Source: JABDGM01 sp963738665 (lineage in GTDB: Bacteria; Planctomycetota; Planctomycetia; Pirellulales; Lacipirellulaceae). Taken from it: a DNA stretch of 64,000 nt. Positions 1 to 8,433 of the stretch are shown here, in pieces. The stretch covers positions 186,001 through 250,000 of the forward strand of contig CAVTXL010000003.1 of assembly GCA_963738665.1 (NCBI GenBank). The letters run 5' to 3'. The position numbers and the translations under genes were made by a program. The stretch's first letter is position 1; each line of letters opens with the position of its first letter. The notes below the pieces were generated by a model, which was given only the letters and a program-made list of their open reading frames with translations, ran no database searches and was not told where the DNA came from.

Positions 1-385
1 TCCCTCGCGAAAGCGCTCGCGCATGAACGGCTGATTGAACCAGAGTGCGCAGATAATCGTTGCCATCGCGAACGAGAAGGCCGACGACGCTCTTGCCAAA
101 GCCGCTGGAGCGGGAGTCGATTTCGACGACCTGGCCGCGGATTGTTTGAACGTGGGTGTCTTCGAGGTCGGCGACGGCGCGAAGGTCGCTGAGGTCCTGG
201 TAATCGCGCGGGAAGAGAAAGATCAGGTCGGCGGCAGTGTGGACGTCGAGCCGGGCCAAGAGGGCGGCCCGCTGCGGGCCGACGCCGTGCACGAACTGGA
301 CCGGCGTGGCCAGCAGTTCGGCGGGCGAGGACTCGCGCGGCGCCGGTGAATGTGGTTCGCGGACGTGCTGTGGCGGAGCGGCCAT
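1..385 (-). CDS. recG: ATP-dependent DNA helicase RecG, N-terminal part (cut by window edge, frameshifted)
   Basis: Reading leftwards from the ATG at 385, the product begins MAAPPQHVREP and contains VQFVHGVGPQRAALLARL and LIFLFPRDYQDL, the N-terminal helical/wedge signature of RecG, which reverses stalled replication forks and remodels branched DNA. About 125 residues are present; the helicase domains lie outside the window. Near base 47 the frame changes: YLR is followed, one base out of frame, by ALWFNQPFMRERF, the conserved continuation of the wedge domain. A single missing G in a CGC(G)C context restores it. The family assignment is strong because both halves fit RecG in order. I treat the break as a probable sequence error. 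Confidence 0.85.
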   Translation of the reverse strand, partial: MAAPPQHVREPHSPAPRESSPAELLATPVQFVHGVGPQRAALLARLDVHTAADLIFLFPRDYQDLSDLRAVADLEDTHVQTIRGQVVEIDSRSSGFGKSVVGLLVRDGNDYLRTLVQSAVHARALSRG

Positions 386-481
386 GCAAGAATTGTAGCA
401 GGCACGTTCCGCATGCCGTAGCTCGCCCAGATACAACGACGGCGTCAGTAAGAGCTGCTCATGGCATGTGGAGGAGGCCTA

Positions 482-967
482 TTACAAATACTGCTGGTAG
501 GCCGCCACGGCCAGCTCGTCGACGCGGTCGTTTTCAGGGTGGCCGCTGTGGCCGGCGACGCGGGTGTATGTCACTCGGTGGCGGGCGATCAGGGCGTCCA
601 GCTCGCGCCACAGCTCTTCGTTGGCGATCGAGGCCCAGCGCTTACCTTCGCGGCGTCGCCAGCCATTGGCTTTCCATTTGGGCAGCCACTCGCTGATCCC
701 TTTGCCGACATAGACGCTGTCGGTGAACAGCTCGACGTGGCTCTTGCTTTTGAGGGCCTCCAGGCCGCGCACGACCGCTTTGAGCTCCATGCGGTTGTTG
801 GTCGTATCGCGCTCACCGCCCGCTTGCTCCAGCTCTTTGCCAGACGCGGGGTGACGCAAGATGAACGCCCAGCCGCCAGGGCCAGGATTGCCGCTACAGG
901 CGCCGTCGGTGAAGAGATGAACGGAGGGTAGGGAGTCGAGCGTCAAGAGCTGAGAATTGAGAGTCAA
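482..967 (-). CDS. rnhA: Ribonuclease HI
   Basis: The product degrades RNA in RNA-DNA hybrids. Its 161 residues carry the RNase HI signature FTDGACSGNPGPGGW. The metal-binding acidic residues are D21, E61, D83 and D150, with the catalytic histidine H140 in GHSGHPENDRVDELA. The first 12 residues (MTLNSQLLTLDS) are encoded by a dispersed intergenic repeat, so the true start may be a TTG a few codons downstream; the conserved fold begins at about residue 16. It lies between recG and a histidine kinase on the same strand, with no visible functional link. Family assignment is secure; the start is not. Confidence 0.93.
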   Translation of the reverse strand: MTLNSQLLTLDSLPSVHLFTDGACSGNPGPGGWAFILRHPASGKELEQAGGERDTTNNRMELKAVVRGLEALKSKSHVELFTDSVYVGKGISEWLPKWKANGWRRREGKRWASIANEELWRELDALIARHRVTYTRVAGHSGHPENDRVDELAVAAYQQYL

Positions 968-975
968 GAGCCGGA
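930..975. repeat. Degenerate GAGAGTCAAGAGC-type repeat, copy 1
   Basis: Iterated words such as GTCAAGAGCTGAGAA and GAGAGTCAAGAGCC occupy the region over and just upstream of the rnhA start. The same words recur at 1090-1131 and 25975-26020. Confidence 0.6.
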
Positions 976-1007
976 AATTGGGTGAAGCGCTGTTGAGACC
1001 CGGACGG

Positions 1008-1060
1008 CGGATTCTCTTCTATCGATCCGTAATCCGCAATTCGAAATCCGCATTGGGCCG
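1008..1060. repeat. Degenerate ATCCGCAATTCGAAATCCGC-type repeat, copy 1
   Basis: The spacer 3' of the kinase gene contains the words CCGTAATCCGCAATTCG and AAATCCGCATTGG. A related stretch lies between aroK and aroDE at 38256-38335. Confidence 0.5.
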
Positions 1061-2926
1061 TTAAAGTGAACCGATTCCTCGGGTCGCCAACTCTGGCTCT
1101 CGACTCTCAGCTCGCAGCTCTTGACTACCGACGCGGGCGGAGCGGGTAAGGGCGTCCAGGTCGTCGCGGATGTGGGAGTCAAGCCGCGGCACTTCTTCCA
1201 GCCGCCACGGCAGGCGAACGGTGAACGTGCTGCCCTTGCCGAGTTCACTTTCGAGTGAGACGTCGCCGCCGAGGAGGCGGCACAGCTCGCGAACGATCGA
1301 CAGACCCAGCCCGGTGCCCGAGTATTCGCGGGTCATCGCGTCGCCGTCGGGCTGCGCGCCGCCGGCCTGGCGAAATTTTTCGAACACGAGCTGCTGGTCG
1401 TCCGGGCTGATGCCAATGCCCGTATCAGTGACGGTCAATTTCAGATCGCCCTGGGGATCGCACTCGGCGGAGATGGAAATTCGCCCGCCGTCGGGCGTGA
1501 ATTTGATGGCGTTCGAGAGTAGGTTGTTCAGGATCTGCTGGACTTTGGCCTGGTCTTGCCGCAGCGGGGGCAGGCCGCTGGAGATATTGTGGTCGATTTC
1601 GAGGTTTTTCTTTTCGGCCAGGGGCCGGGCCATGTCGCATTGGGCGGAAACGAGCGCGCCGATGCGGAACTCGCTGAGGCGAACCTCCATTTTGCCGCTT
1701 TCCATTTTGGCCAGGTCGAGAATGTCGTTGATCATTTCCAACAGCATGGCGCCAGAGCGCTGGATGTTGCCCACGTAGCGTTTTTGCTTATCGTCCAGGG
1801 CGTCGATGCCGCTGAGCACTTCGCTAAAGCCGAGAATGCTGTTCAGCGGCGTCCGCAGCTCATGGCTGACCGTCGCGAGGAAGTCGCTCTTCAGGCGGTT
1901 CATTTCGTACAACCGCATATTGGCCTGGGCCAGGTCGTCGAGGCGGTCGTCGAGTTCGCCGTTGACGTTGCGGAGCTCGCTTTGTTGGCTGAGGAGTTGC
2001 CGCAACATGCGGTTGAAGGCAGCGGCGAGCTCCTCGAATTCGTCGCCCGTGTGGATGGCGGCGCGCTGGTCGACGTCGCCCTCACGAACGGCATTGGCAA
2101 CGTCGCGGAGGTGCTTCACCGGTTTGACGATGACGTAGCGAACCACGGCCCACAAGAGGAACATCGACACGCAACCGACGACGATCGCCGCCGTCCAAAG
2201 ATAGGCGCGATTCTTGGCGACTTCGCCATCGGTCGGACCGTGGTCGGTCGTCACGCGAATTACCGCCATCAAGTCGCCGACCTTCAAATTCAGGCGCGGA
2301 ATGCGGCCCAGGGCCAGGCTGTGACAATTGATGCAGGACGCTTCCGCCCGCATCGGCTGGTAATACTGGTAATAGCGCGTGTCGCCCTGCTGAATGTAGC
2401 GATCGAAATAGGGCCCGGCGGAAGCGCGTTCGGCCGCAGTTTTCGGTGCGTCTTCGGCCGCTGCCTCGACGGGCTGGGCCGGCTGCGTCCATTCGGCCAA
2501 CAGCGCCCGCTCGTCGTCGTCCGGCGGAATGTACCCGTCCGGCAATTGGGTGGCGTCCAAGGGAAAGAGGACGTCCCACTGAAACTTGCGGCCGTACTTC
2601 TTGCTTTGCTCGACGAGGTCGCGATAGAAATCTTTATTGTAGGTTTCGTTCGCCGGCTGAGCTGCTGAGCCGCTCGTACCGTGGTTGTCGACATTGCCTT
2701 CCATGCCGGATCCGAGGTGCTCGAAATGCACTTCCAGCCAGCCCGTGCGGACGAGCTCGGGGCCGAAGAACATGCGGTTCAAATCTTCCACAATGAGGTC
2801 GGTTCGCTGCCCATACCACGAAAAGCTGAGCGTCAGCAAGACGACCAGCGAGATGCCGAACCACCAGCGGCATTTGCGCTCGAGGCTGGTCTCACCCAGC
2901 ACGCGTTTGAACGTTCGGTAGGACAT
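1061..2926 (-). CDS. Membrane histidine kinase with periplasmic c-type haem motif
   Basis: This is a 621-residue sensor kinase. A first membrane segment lies at about 21-38. The external region holds a Tll0287-like (DUF3365-type) domain with a covalent haem motif CINCH at 198-202. A second membrane segment at about 242-267 is followed by a HAMP domain (about 268-320), then HisKA with SHELRTP (phospho-acceptor H355) and the ATPase domain with N, G1 (DTGIGI) and G2 (GTGLGLSI) boxes. The haem suggests redox, oxygen or nitric-oxide sensing; that is inferred. No response regulator is adjacent, so it is an orphan in this window. The last 20 or so residues (from SQELRAESREPE) are encoded by the same dispersed repeat found near rnhA, so the natural C-terminus is probably at the end of the ATPase domain. 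Confidence 0.9.
   Translation of the reverse strand: MSYRTFKRVLGETSLERKCRWWFGISLVVLLTLSFSWYGQRTDLIVEDLNRMFFGPELVRTGWLEVHFEHLGSGMEGNVDNHGTSGSAAQPANETYNKDFYRDLVEQSKKYGRKFQWDVLFPLDATQLPDGYIPPDDDERALLAEWTQPAQPVEAAAEDAPKTAAERASAGPYFDRYIQQGDTRYYQYYQPMRAEASCINCHSLALGRIPRLNLKVGDLMAVIRVTTDHGPTDGEVAKNRAYLWTAAIVVGCVSMFLLWAVVRYVIVKPVKHLRDVANAVREGDVDQRAAIHTGDEFEELAAAFNRMLRQLLSQQSELRNVNGELDDRLDDLAQANMRLYEMNRLKSDFLATVSHELRTPLNSILGFSEVLSGIDALDDKQKRYVGNIQRSGAMLLEMINDILDLAKMESGKMEVRLSEFRIGALVSAQCDMARPLAEKKNLEIDHNISSGLPPLRQDQAKVQQILNNLLSNAIKFTPDGGRISISAECDPQGDLKLTVTDTGIGISPDDQQLVFEKFRQAGGAQPDGDAMTREYSGTGLGLSIVRELCRLLGGDVSLESELGKGSTFTVRLPWRLEEVPRLDSHIRDDLDALTRSARVGSQELRAESREPELATRGIGSL
1090..1131. repeat. Degenerate GAGAGTCAAGAGC-type repeat, copy 2 (inside the kinase reading frame)
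   Basis: The words CTCTCGACTCTCAGC and GCAGCTCTTGAC are the reverse complement of the repeat at 930-975. They encode the C-terminal tail of the histidine kinase. Confidence 0.55.
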
Positions 2927-3297
2927 GCGATCAGAAGCAGGTGAAGGAGGTCATGTGATCTGTCTGCCTCGATTGTAGGTTCCGCGGATGAAAAGGTCCA
3001 AGTGCAGAAAGCACCGGTCGGGAGTGGGGAGCTCGGAGCGGGGATCCGATGGCCGGCTGGAAAACTGCGATCCAGTGCGAAATTCAGCAGCAATCTCGGC
3101 CGATCGCTCTCTGGTCCGCGTCGCGTTCTAGAATGCCGCTTTGGCAAATTCAACCAGATGCGCTAGCCCTTGCATCACCCTGGGAATTGCCGAGCTATTT
3201 TCACGGCGTCCCCGGGGGACGATGATGCGGGTAACGATGAGTTCAACGCGAACGCGTCTTTAATAGTCATCGATTCGGTCCGCCTGGAAGTCTTTGC
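2927..3297. other. Non-coding spacer between divergent kinase and epmA
   Basis: I see no convincing gene here. The spacer must hold the promoters of the divergently transcribed histidine kinase and epmA. A GGAAG ribosome-binding site at about 3286-3290 precedes the epmA ATG at 3298. Confidence 0.5.
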
Positions 3298-4292
3298 ATG
3301 AGTTCACCCACCAACGAATTTCTGCCGAGCTCTGCGTGGTCTGCGCTCGAATTGCGGGCAGCGCTCTACGGCGGCTGCGAGGATTCTTTTCCGAGCACGG
3401 CTTTCTGGAAGTCGAAACACCCTTGCTGGCGAACGAGGTGATTCCGGAACTGCACATCGAGCCCATTCACACGGCTGACGGCGCCTTTCTGCAGGCCTCG
3501 CCCGAGCTGCAAATGAAACGGCTGTTGGCTGCGGAGCGTAAGAGCATCTACCAGGTGACGAGATCGTTCCGCGCCGGCGAGCGTGGGCGGTTCCACAATC
3601 CCGAGTTCACGATTGTCGAATGGTACCGCCCAGGCGACGATCTCGCGGCGGGCATGGACCTGCTCGACGATCTAATGCAATCGCTGCTCGGCACGCCGCG
3701 CACCGTCCACACAACATACGCCGAGGCTTTCCGGCACCACGCCGGCCTTTGCCCCCATACGGCCTCTCTCGAAGCTTTAACAGCAGCGGCCAGGGGGCCA
3801 AACTCGCCCTCGTCGATACTCTGGGGAGGGGCCAGCCAAGCGGCCGATCGTGCCGGCGCCTGCATCGCATACGACCGCGACGAACTTCTCAACCTGCTCC
3901 TCGCCACGCGCATCGAGCCGCAGCTCGGCCACGACCGGCCAGAAATCATCTACCATTACCCGGCCAGCCAGGCGTCGCTGGCCAAAATAGCACATTCGCC
4001 GGCGGGCTATGATGTGGCCGAGCGCTTCGAGCTCTACTATCGCGGCGTCGAACTGGCCAATGGCTTTCACGAGCTGGCCGACGCCGGCGAGCTCCGCCGC
4101 CGCTTCAGCGAAGTGAACGCAGCCCGAGTGGCAGAGGGGCGCCCTGCCCTGCCCCTGCCAGAGAGTTTATTGACGGCCATGGCGCACGGCCTGCCCGCAT
4201 CGGCTGGCGTGGCACTCGGTTTCGATCGGCTGGCAATGCTGGCGGCGGGAGCCGATTCGATTGCCGCGGTGATGCCTTATCTGTCGATTTAA
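3298..4292 (+). CDS. epmA: Elongation factor P beta-lysine ligase EpmA (frameshifted near 3365)
   Basis: EpmA is a class II lysyl-tRNA-synthetase paralogue that ligates (R)-beta-lysine to a lysine of EF-P and helps ribosomes through polyproline stretches. The ATG at 3298, with an upstream GGAAG, starts MSSPTNEFLPSSAWSALELRAA. The frame then changes near 3365 into LRRLRGFFSEHGFLEVETPL, the usual EpmA N-terminus. Class II motifs follow: FRAGERGRFHNPEFTIVEW (motif 2), RGVELANGFHEL, and GVALGFDRLAML (motif 3). There is no tRNA anticodon-binding domain, as expected. A stretch of about 25 residues (GPNSPSSILWGGASQ and onwards) before YDRDELLNLLL looks like an insertion compared with relatives. The partner genes efp and epmB are not in the window. 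Confidence 0.88.
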
Positions 4293-4399
4293 CGTATGAT
4301 TGAGACGTTCGGAAGGTCGTCGCAGGCGTTGTTTGCGCGGTGCCGACGGGAGCAGCGACCGCCGAGGAAGCCGTCTCCGGCGACTTGGTGAGAATGGTC

Positions 4400-5158
4400 A
4401 TGGACAACGCTAACAAATTCTTGGAGAGGATTGAAAACGCGAGGATGTGGGCCTATTTCCACAAGGATTGGCTTTTGGCAATCCGATCAGGGTTGCGAGC
4501 GGCGCTGCCAGCGGAATATCATCTTTTTATCGAATCCGAAGCAGTCCTTATATCGCCAACTGAAGGAGCCGCGGCAGTTGCGTGGCTGCCGGATGTCGCG
4601 ATCGGCCGGCAGGAGCGGACAGGCCCGCAATTAAAGTCTCAGGCGACTACGCGCGGCACGGCGGCAATTGTGGAAGCGGAGGAATCGTGCGAGATTGAAA
4701 CTCACTATTCGTTGATGATTCGTCGCGCGCCGGAGAATCGGGTCGTGGCCGTGCTAGAGCTGCTTTCGCCGTCGAATAAAGGGTTGGGAAATCGCTTCGA
4801 CGAGGAAAAGCATCTTCGCAAGCGTGCCTCATTGCTGGATGCAGGCGTTCAACTCATGGAGGTCGACGCCCTTCTCAAGGGTCATCGCAACCTGCCCAGC
4901 CTGCTGCAGGGAAAGCTGGTAGATTTCCCGCGTGTCGCTTGGACGGCGTTCCAGGAAGACGGCCGGCGAGTTTTTCGCGGCTGGGGTTGGGCCGACGCCG
5001 ACGAACTGCCAAGCATTCGTTGGTCGATCGACCGCGACGCAGAGGCGGATGTGAATTTTTCAATGACTTTCTGGGAAGCCGTCGAATTCAATCGCTGGGG
5101 CGATTTGATCGAGTCCGCCGAACGTCGGGGCACGGGAGATCGGTCGCGTTCTGACTGA
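4400..5158 (+). CDS. DUF4058 family protein
   Basis: The roughly 250-residue product matches the DUF4058 pattern: a short N-terminal FLE segment, a W.YFHKDWL..I motif, then LPAEYHLFIESEAVLI, a PDV-like segment (WLPDVAIG), and the core VVAVLELLSPSNKG, followed by YDE-like charged residues. The biochemical function of the family is unknown; such proteins are common in cyanobacteria and planctomycetes. I favour the ATG at 4400, because GGTGAGA lies about 8 bases upstream; ATGs at 4340 and 4394 are in frame. It follows epmA on the same strand after 107 bases and may be co-transcribed, though no functional link is evident. Confidence 0.75.
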   Translation: MDNANKFLERIENARMWAYFHKDWLLAIRSGLRAALPAEYHLFIESEAVLISPTEGAAAVAWLPDVAIGRQERTGPQLKSQATTRGTAAIVEAEESCEIETHYSLMIRRAPENRVVAVLELLSPSNKGLGNRFDEEKHLRKRASLLDAGVQLMEVDALLKGHRNLPSLLQGKLVDFPRVAWTAFQEDGRRVFRGWGWADADELPSIRWSIDRDAEADVNFSMTFWEAVEFNRWGDLIESAERRGTGDRSRSD

Positions 5159-5354
5159 CCGCCAATGCTGCGATTTTGAAACGCATTCTACGTTGATCTC
5201 GTTCGCCTCGTGCAGGGATTCAGGACAACACCGTCCGCACCAAGAAAGTCGTCGGTTCGAGGACGCTGCCCACACGAAGCCGACGTCGGCGAAATCAGGA
5301 TCATTTCTCCCGATCAGGACTGCCATCGATTGCGACTGGCGCCATTGCCGGGGA

Positions 5355-7064
5355 TCAAACCTGCCTTTCATACCGCTGTCGAATCAGTTCAAACAGCTTC
5401 TGCCGGCTCTCTTGGGCCGAGACATGTTCGGCCCGCTGCAAACCGTCCGCCCGGGCCGCCAAATCTTGATCGTGCATGACATCGCGGAACCACCGGCCGT
5501 AGTCGCCGTTTCGCAAATGAAATAGCCATGTATTGTCATCGACGCCTTCGGCCAATTGGATGAAGATGCGCAAGTTTTGTGCGGCCAGTTTCAGGTTACC
5601 TTCGGGCCCGCGAAAATAAAATCGCAGCGTCGCGTCCATGTCGCCGTCGTAGTACGTGTGGCGATGTCGGTGGTGATCGCCTTTGGGCGGAATGCGACGA
5701 ATCCACTGCGGCTGACCTAGGTTCCGCCACCAGGCCAGGGCTCGATGTTCCTGCCTGTCGGCCGGAGGCGCAAGTTCAGGCGCTCTCTCGCCAAGAACCT
5801 GGCAGTATTGCCGCAGCGTCTTCGCCGGCTCGTCGCCGATGGCCACAATCAGGTCGATGGCGGCGAGCAAGAACCTGGGCAGGCGTTCGGGAAAGGCCGA
5901 AATGAACATCATGCCGCCGAGTTCTTCGACATTGAGTTGCTCCGCCGGCTGCCATTTGGCGGGAAGGGGATAGTGGGCTTCGTCAACGACGATCCAATGG
6001 GGCCGGCCGGTGCGGCTGCGATATTCCAACAGCGAGCGCAGCAGTTTGTCGAATAGTGGCGGCTGCTCCGATGTCTCGCTGCCAAACAGGGTGACGACGC
6101 AGCTCTCCTCGGGCCGATCGAGAACGTGCAGCACCTCCTCGACGGCGGGCGGCTTTTCGCGCGTGCCGAGCACGATCGCGTCGTCGAAGGTTTGGTAATC
6201 TCCCTCGGGGTCGACGATGCAGGTTTGATAGCGAAGCTCTGCCAATTGAGCCAACATCGTCAGCGCGAACTTGGATTTTCCGCCCGCCGGAGTGCCGATC
6301 ACCAGCACGCGAGTTCCCTGGGCAGGTACGCGAAAATCGCGCCCATCGAGGTCGTAGCCCAGCAGCACGCCCCGCTCGGGACGGACCCGAAACTCGCGCA
6401 AGTCGTCGGCCAACATTCGATCGATGACCTCAATCACGCCCGAGCCGCGGGCCCCCACGGTGACCCAGTCGGCGCGGTGCTTGACCGTTGCCAGAGCGTT
6501 GTCGACGGCGACGCCTACGTCGCAAAGTCGGAGGAAGGCCTCGTCGTTTTCGGCGTCGCCAATGCCGACCGCGTTGTGAGCGCTAATTCCCAAGCAAGTC
6601 AGCGCCTGTTTGAGGCCGGTCGCCTTGTTGACGCCTGTGGGCAATATCATCACCGCGCCTTTGTTGAAGATTATCTGCAGCTCGAGCTGCATGTCGCGAA
6701 TCGTGTCAAGCGTCACTTTTTCGTGCGGCGTCCAGGTGGCGACGACCACCCGGCCGATTTCCAGCTCGGGCACGCCCCGTTCGGCCAGCCGGCCGAGGAA
6801 CTCGGGCGGCGGCGGCTCAGCGAGCGCTCGCTGTTCGCCGGTGTCCGGATCAAACAGCAGAGCGCCGTTCTCCGCGACGACCAGATCGCAGATGTTGATT
6901 AGGGGAAACGCGGCCAAGAGCGGTTCCAGGCAGCGGCCGGTAACCAGGATCAGGTTGCGGCCCGACTCTTTGAGCCGTCGGAGACCGCTCAAGGTCGCTT
7001 CGTCGACGTGGCCGTCGCGGGCCAGCGTGCCATCGTAATCGACGGCCAAGGCATGATAGTGCAT
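5355..7064 (-). CDS. Fusion of a Cof/HAD-IIB phosphatase and a HerA-like (DUF87) ATPase
   Basis: Residues 1 to about 215 form a HAD phosphatase of the Cof/sucrose-phosphatase type: AVDYDGTLA (nucleophile D9, acid D11), VTGR, a substrate-specificity cap, and GIGDAENDEAFL as the last HAD motif. Residues from about 230 form a P-loop ATPase: VLGYDLDGRDF-like entry, Walker A GTPAGGKSKFAL, a VDPEGDYQ segment typical of the HerA/FtsK-like DUF87 group, and Walker B IVVDEAH. The tail contains a charged, histidine-rich stretch (KGDHHRHRHTYYDGD) and a conserved-looking RFYFRGPEGNLKL region. It is a single uninterrupted frame of 569 codons, so the fusion is real. The substrate and partner are unknown, and no nuclease (NurA) is nearby. 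Confidence 0.85.
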   Translation of the reverse strand: MHYHALAVDYDGTLARDGHVDEATLSGLRRLKESGRNLILVTGRCLEPLLAAFPLINICDLVVAENGALLFDPDTGEQRALAEPPPPEFLGRLAERGVPELEIGRVVVATWTPHEKVTLDTIRDMQLELQIIFNKGAVMILPTGVNKATGLKQALTCLGISAHNAVGIGDAENDEAFLRLCDVGVAVDNALATVKHRADWVTVGARGSGVIEVIDRMLADDLREFRVRPERGVLLGYDLDGRDFRVPAQGTRVLVIGTPAGGKSKFALTMLAQLAELRYQTCIVDPEGDYQTFDDAIVLGTREKPPAVEEVLHVLDRPEESCVVTLFGSETSEQPPLFDKLLRSLLEYRSRTGRPHWIVVDEAHYPLPAKWQPAEQLNVEELGGMMFISAFPERLPRFLLAAIDLIVAIGDEPAKTLRQYCQVLGERAPELAPPADRQEHRALAWWRNLGQPQWIRRIPPKGDHHRHRHTYYDGDMDATLRFYFRGPEGNLKLAAQNLRIFIQLAEGVDDNTWLFHLRNGDYGRWFRDVMHDQDLAARADGLQRAEHVSAQESRQKLFELIRQRYERQV

Positions 7065-7331
7065 ATCGGCTCACTTGCCTCGCGGTCAATCGGTGGGCCC
7101 GGCGACGTCCGCGCTGGGGGCGGATCGAATTGGCCTGTGCGCACTCGTTTCAGTTTTGAGCCGTCGGCCGTGACCCCCCCTGTAGACTGGTAATCGGCCG
7201 AGCCGGAAATCGCAACTGATTTCGCAGGGATGCGGTCGCGGGAGAAAAATCGAACACTCGCGACATCAGCTACGACCGACTCCCGGGCTGACACACCGCT
7301 CATTCCGTTTCCAAAGCCGGAGTCACGTTGT

Positions 7332-7559
7332 TCAGCGGGCCGGCGCCGCCGTGGGCGGCTTTTCGCTTGAGCCGGCGCCACGGGCCGGTCGGCCGGGAAG
7401 GAAGCGATTGCAGCCGCCGTTGCCCGCAATGCGCAATTGAAACGGCTGAAGCTTTTCCTCGATACAAAAGCCGACCGTTAGGTGCGACTTCTTGGCCCCC
7501 GGCTCGATTTGCCACCATTTGCAGTCGATGCACAGCCCCCATTGTTCAGCTTTGGCCAT
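7332..7559 (-). CDS. Small four-cysteine protein (putative zinc-binding), unknown function
   Basis: This is a 75-residue protein starting at the ATG at 7559, which has a good AAGGAACG ribosome-binding site about 8 bases upstream. It contains CIDCKWW (C10, C13), GFC (C32) and GGC (C50). This C-X2-C...C...C spacing suits a small zinc ribbon or rubredoxin-like knuckle. The C-terminus is a basic proline-rich tail. I do not recognise a named family. The strong ribosome-binding site and cysteine spacing argue that it is expressed. It lies alone between the HAD-HerA fusion and tag. Confidence 0.6.
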   Translation of the reverse strand: MAKAEQWGLCIDCKWWQIEPGAKKSHLTVGFCIEEKLQPFQLRIAGNGGCNRFLPGRPARGAGSSEKPPTAAPAR

Positions 7560-7831
7560 GTTAACGTTCCTTAGTGAAGAGTTTGCGGCTCGCATTCCTC
7601 CAGCGCAGGCCGGAATTAGCTCACTCTTTGGCGGCAGCAAACCTTATGCCGGACCTCAACCTATCGGTCGAGGCAAGAGCAATCCGGTGTCTCGAACCAA
7701 CGGCGGTTGCGGGCCGAGTCAAAACCGTCCAGCATGAAGCCAAGTGAGCCAATTTGGCCTGGTTACGTCGGCAAGCTGACGAATTCAAGTGAGCTAAGTG
7801 GTCGCTGCATCGGGCGGCCACAATCGGGCGC

Positions 7832-8419
7832 TTATCGAAGCTTCGCGCACTCCATGTGCCGAAAGCAGGTCACGAGGTGGTCGTTCACCATCCCCACGGC
7901 CTGCATGTGGGCGTAGACGATCGTGCTGCCGACGAATTTGAACCCCCGCTGCTTGAGATCCTTGCTGAGCGCGTCAGACTCTTTTGAAGTGGCCGGCATT
8001 TTCTGCATGTGCTCGATGCGGTTCTGGATCGCTCGGCCGTCGACGAATTGCCAAATGTATTTGTCGAATGTGCCGAACTCTTCCTGCACGATGAGAAACT
8101 GCCGGGCGTTATTGATCGCGGCGTTCACCTTCAGCTTGTTGCGGATGATGCCGGGATCGGCCAGTAGCTGTGCGACTTTTTTGGCACCGAAGCGGACCAC
8201 TTCCTGAGGATCGAATTCGGCAAACGCCCGGCGATAATTCTCACGCTTCCGCAACACGGTCGCCCAGCTCAACCCGGCCTGCGCACTTTCCAACGTCAAG
8301 AATTCAAACTGCTTCTGGTCGTGGTGTACGGGCACGCCCCACTCCTGGTCGTGGTAGGCGATCATCAGCTCGTCGCTGGTGCCGCTCCAGCCACAGCGCT
8401 GTTTTTCGTTTTGTGCCAT
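7832..8419 (-). CDS. tag: DNA-3-methyladenine glycosylase I
   Basis: Tag removes 3-methyladenine from alkylated DNA. The 195-residue protein starts MAQNEKQRCGWSG and contains the family blocks YHDQEWGVPVHHDQ, FEFLTLESAQAGLSW and RGFKFVGSTIVYAHMQA. It also has the C-terminal NDHLVTCFRH, which with the N-terminal cysteine and histidine supplies the structural zinc ligands. It ends the thyA-folA-tag series on the same strand, 14 bases after folA, so it is probably co-transcribed with folA. Confidence 0.95.
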   Translation of the reverse strand: MAQNEKQRCGWSGTSDELMIAYHDQEWGVPVHHDQKQFEFLTLESAQAGLSWATVLRKRENYRRAFAEFDPQEVVRFGAKKVAQLLADPGIIRNKLKVNAAINNARQFLIVQEEFGTFDKYIWQFVDGRAIQNRIEHMQKMPATSKESDALSKDLKQRGFKFVGSTIVYAHMQAVGMVNDHLVTCFRHMECAKLR

Positions 8420-8433
8420 GCTTTGCTTTTCGG

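Noticed and set aside
1556..2668. A 370-codon plus-strand open frame
   Set aside because: It is the antisense shadow of the histidine kinase, whose domains are all clear on the minus strand.
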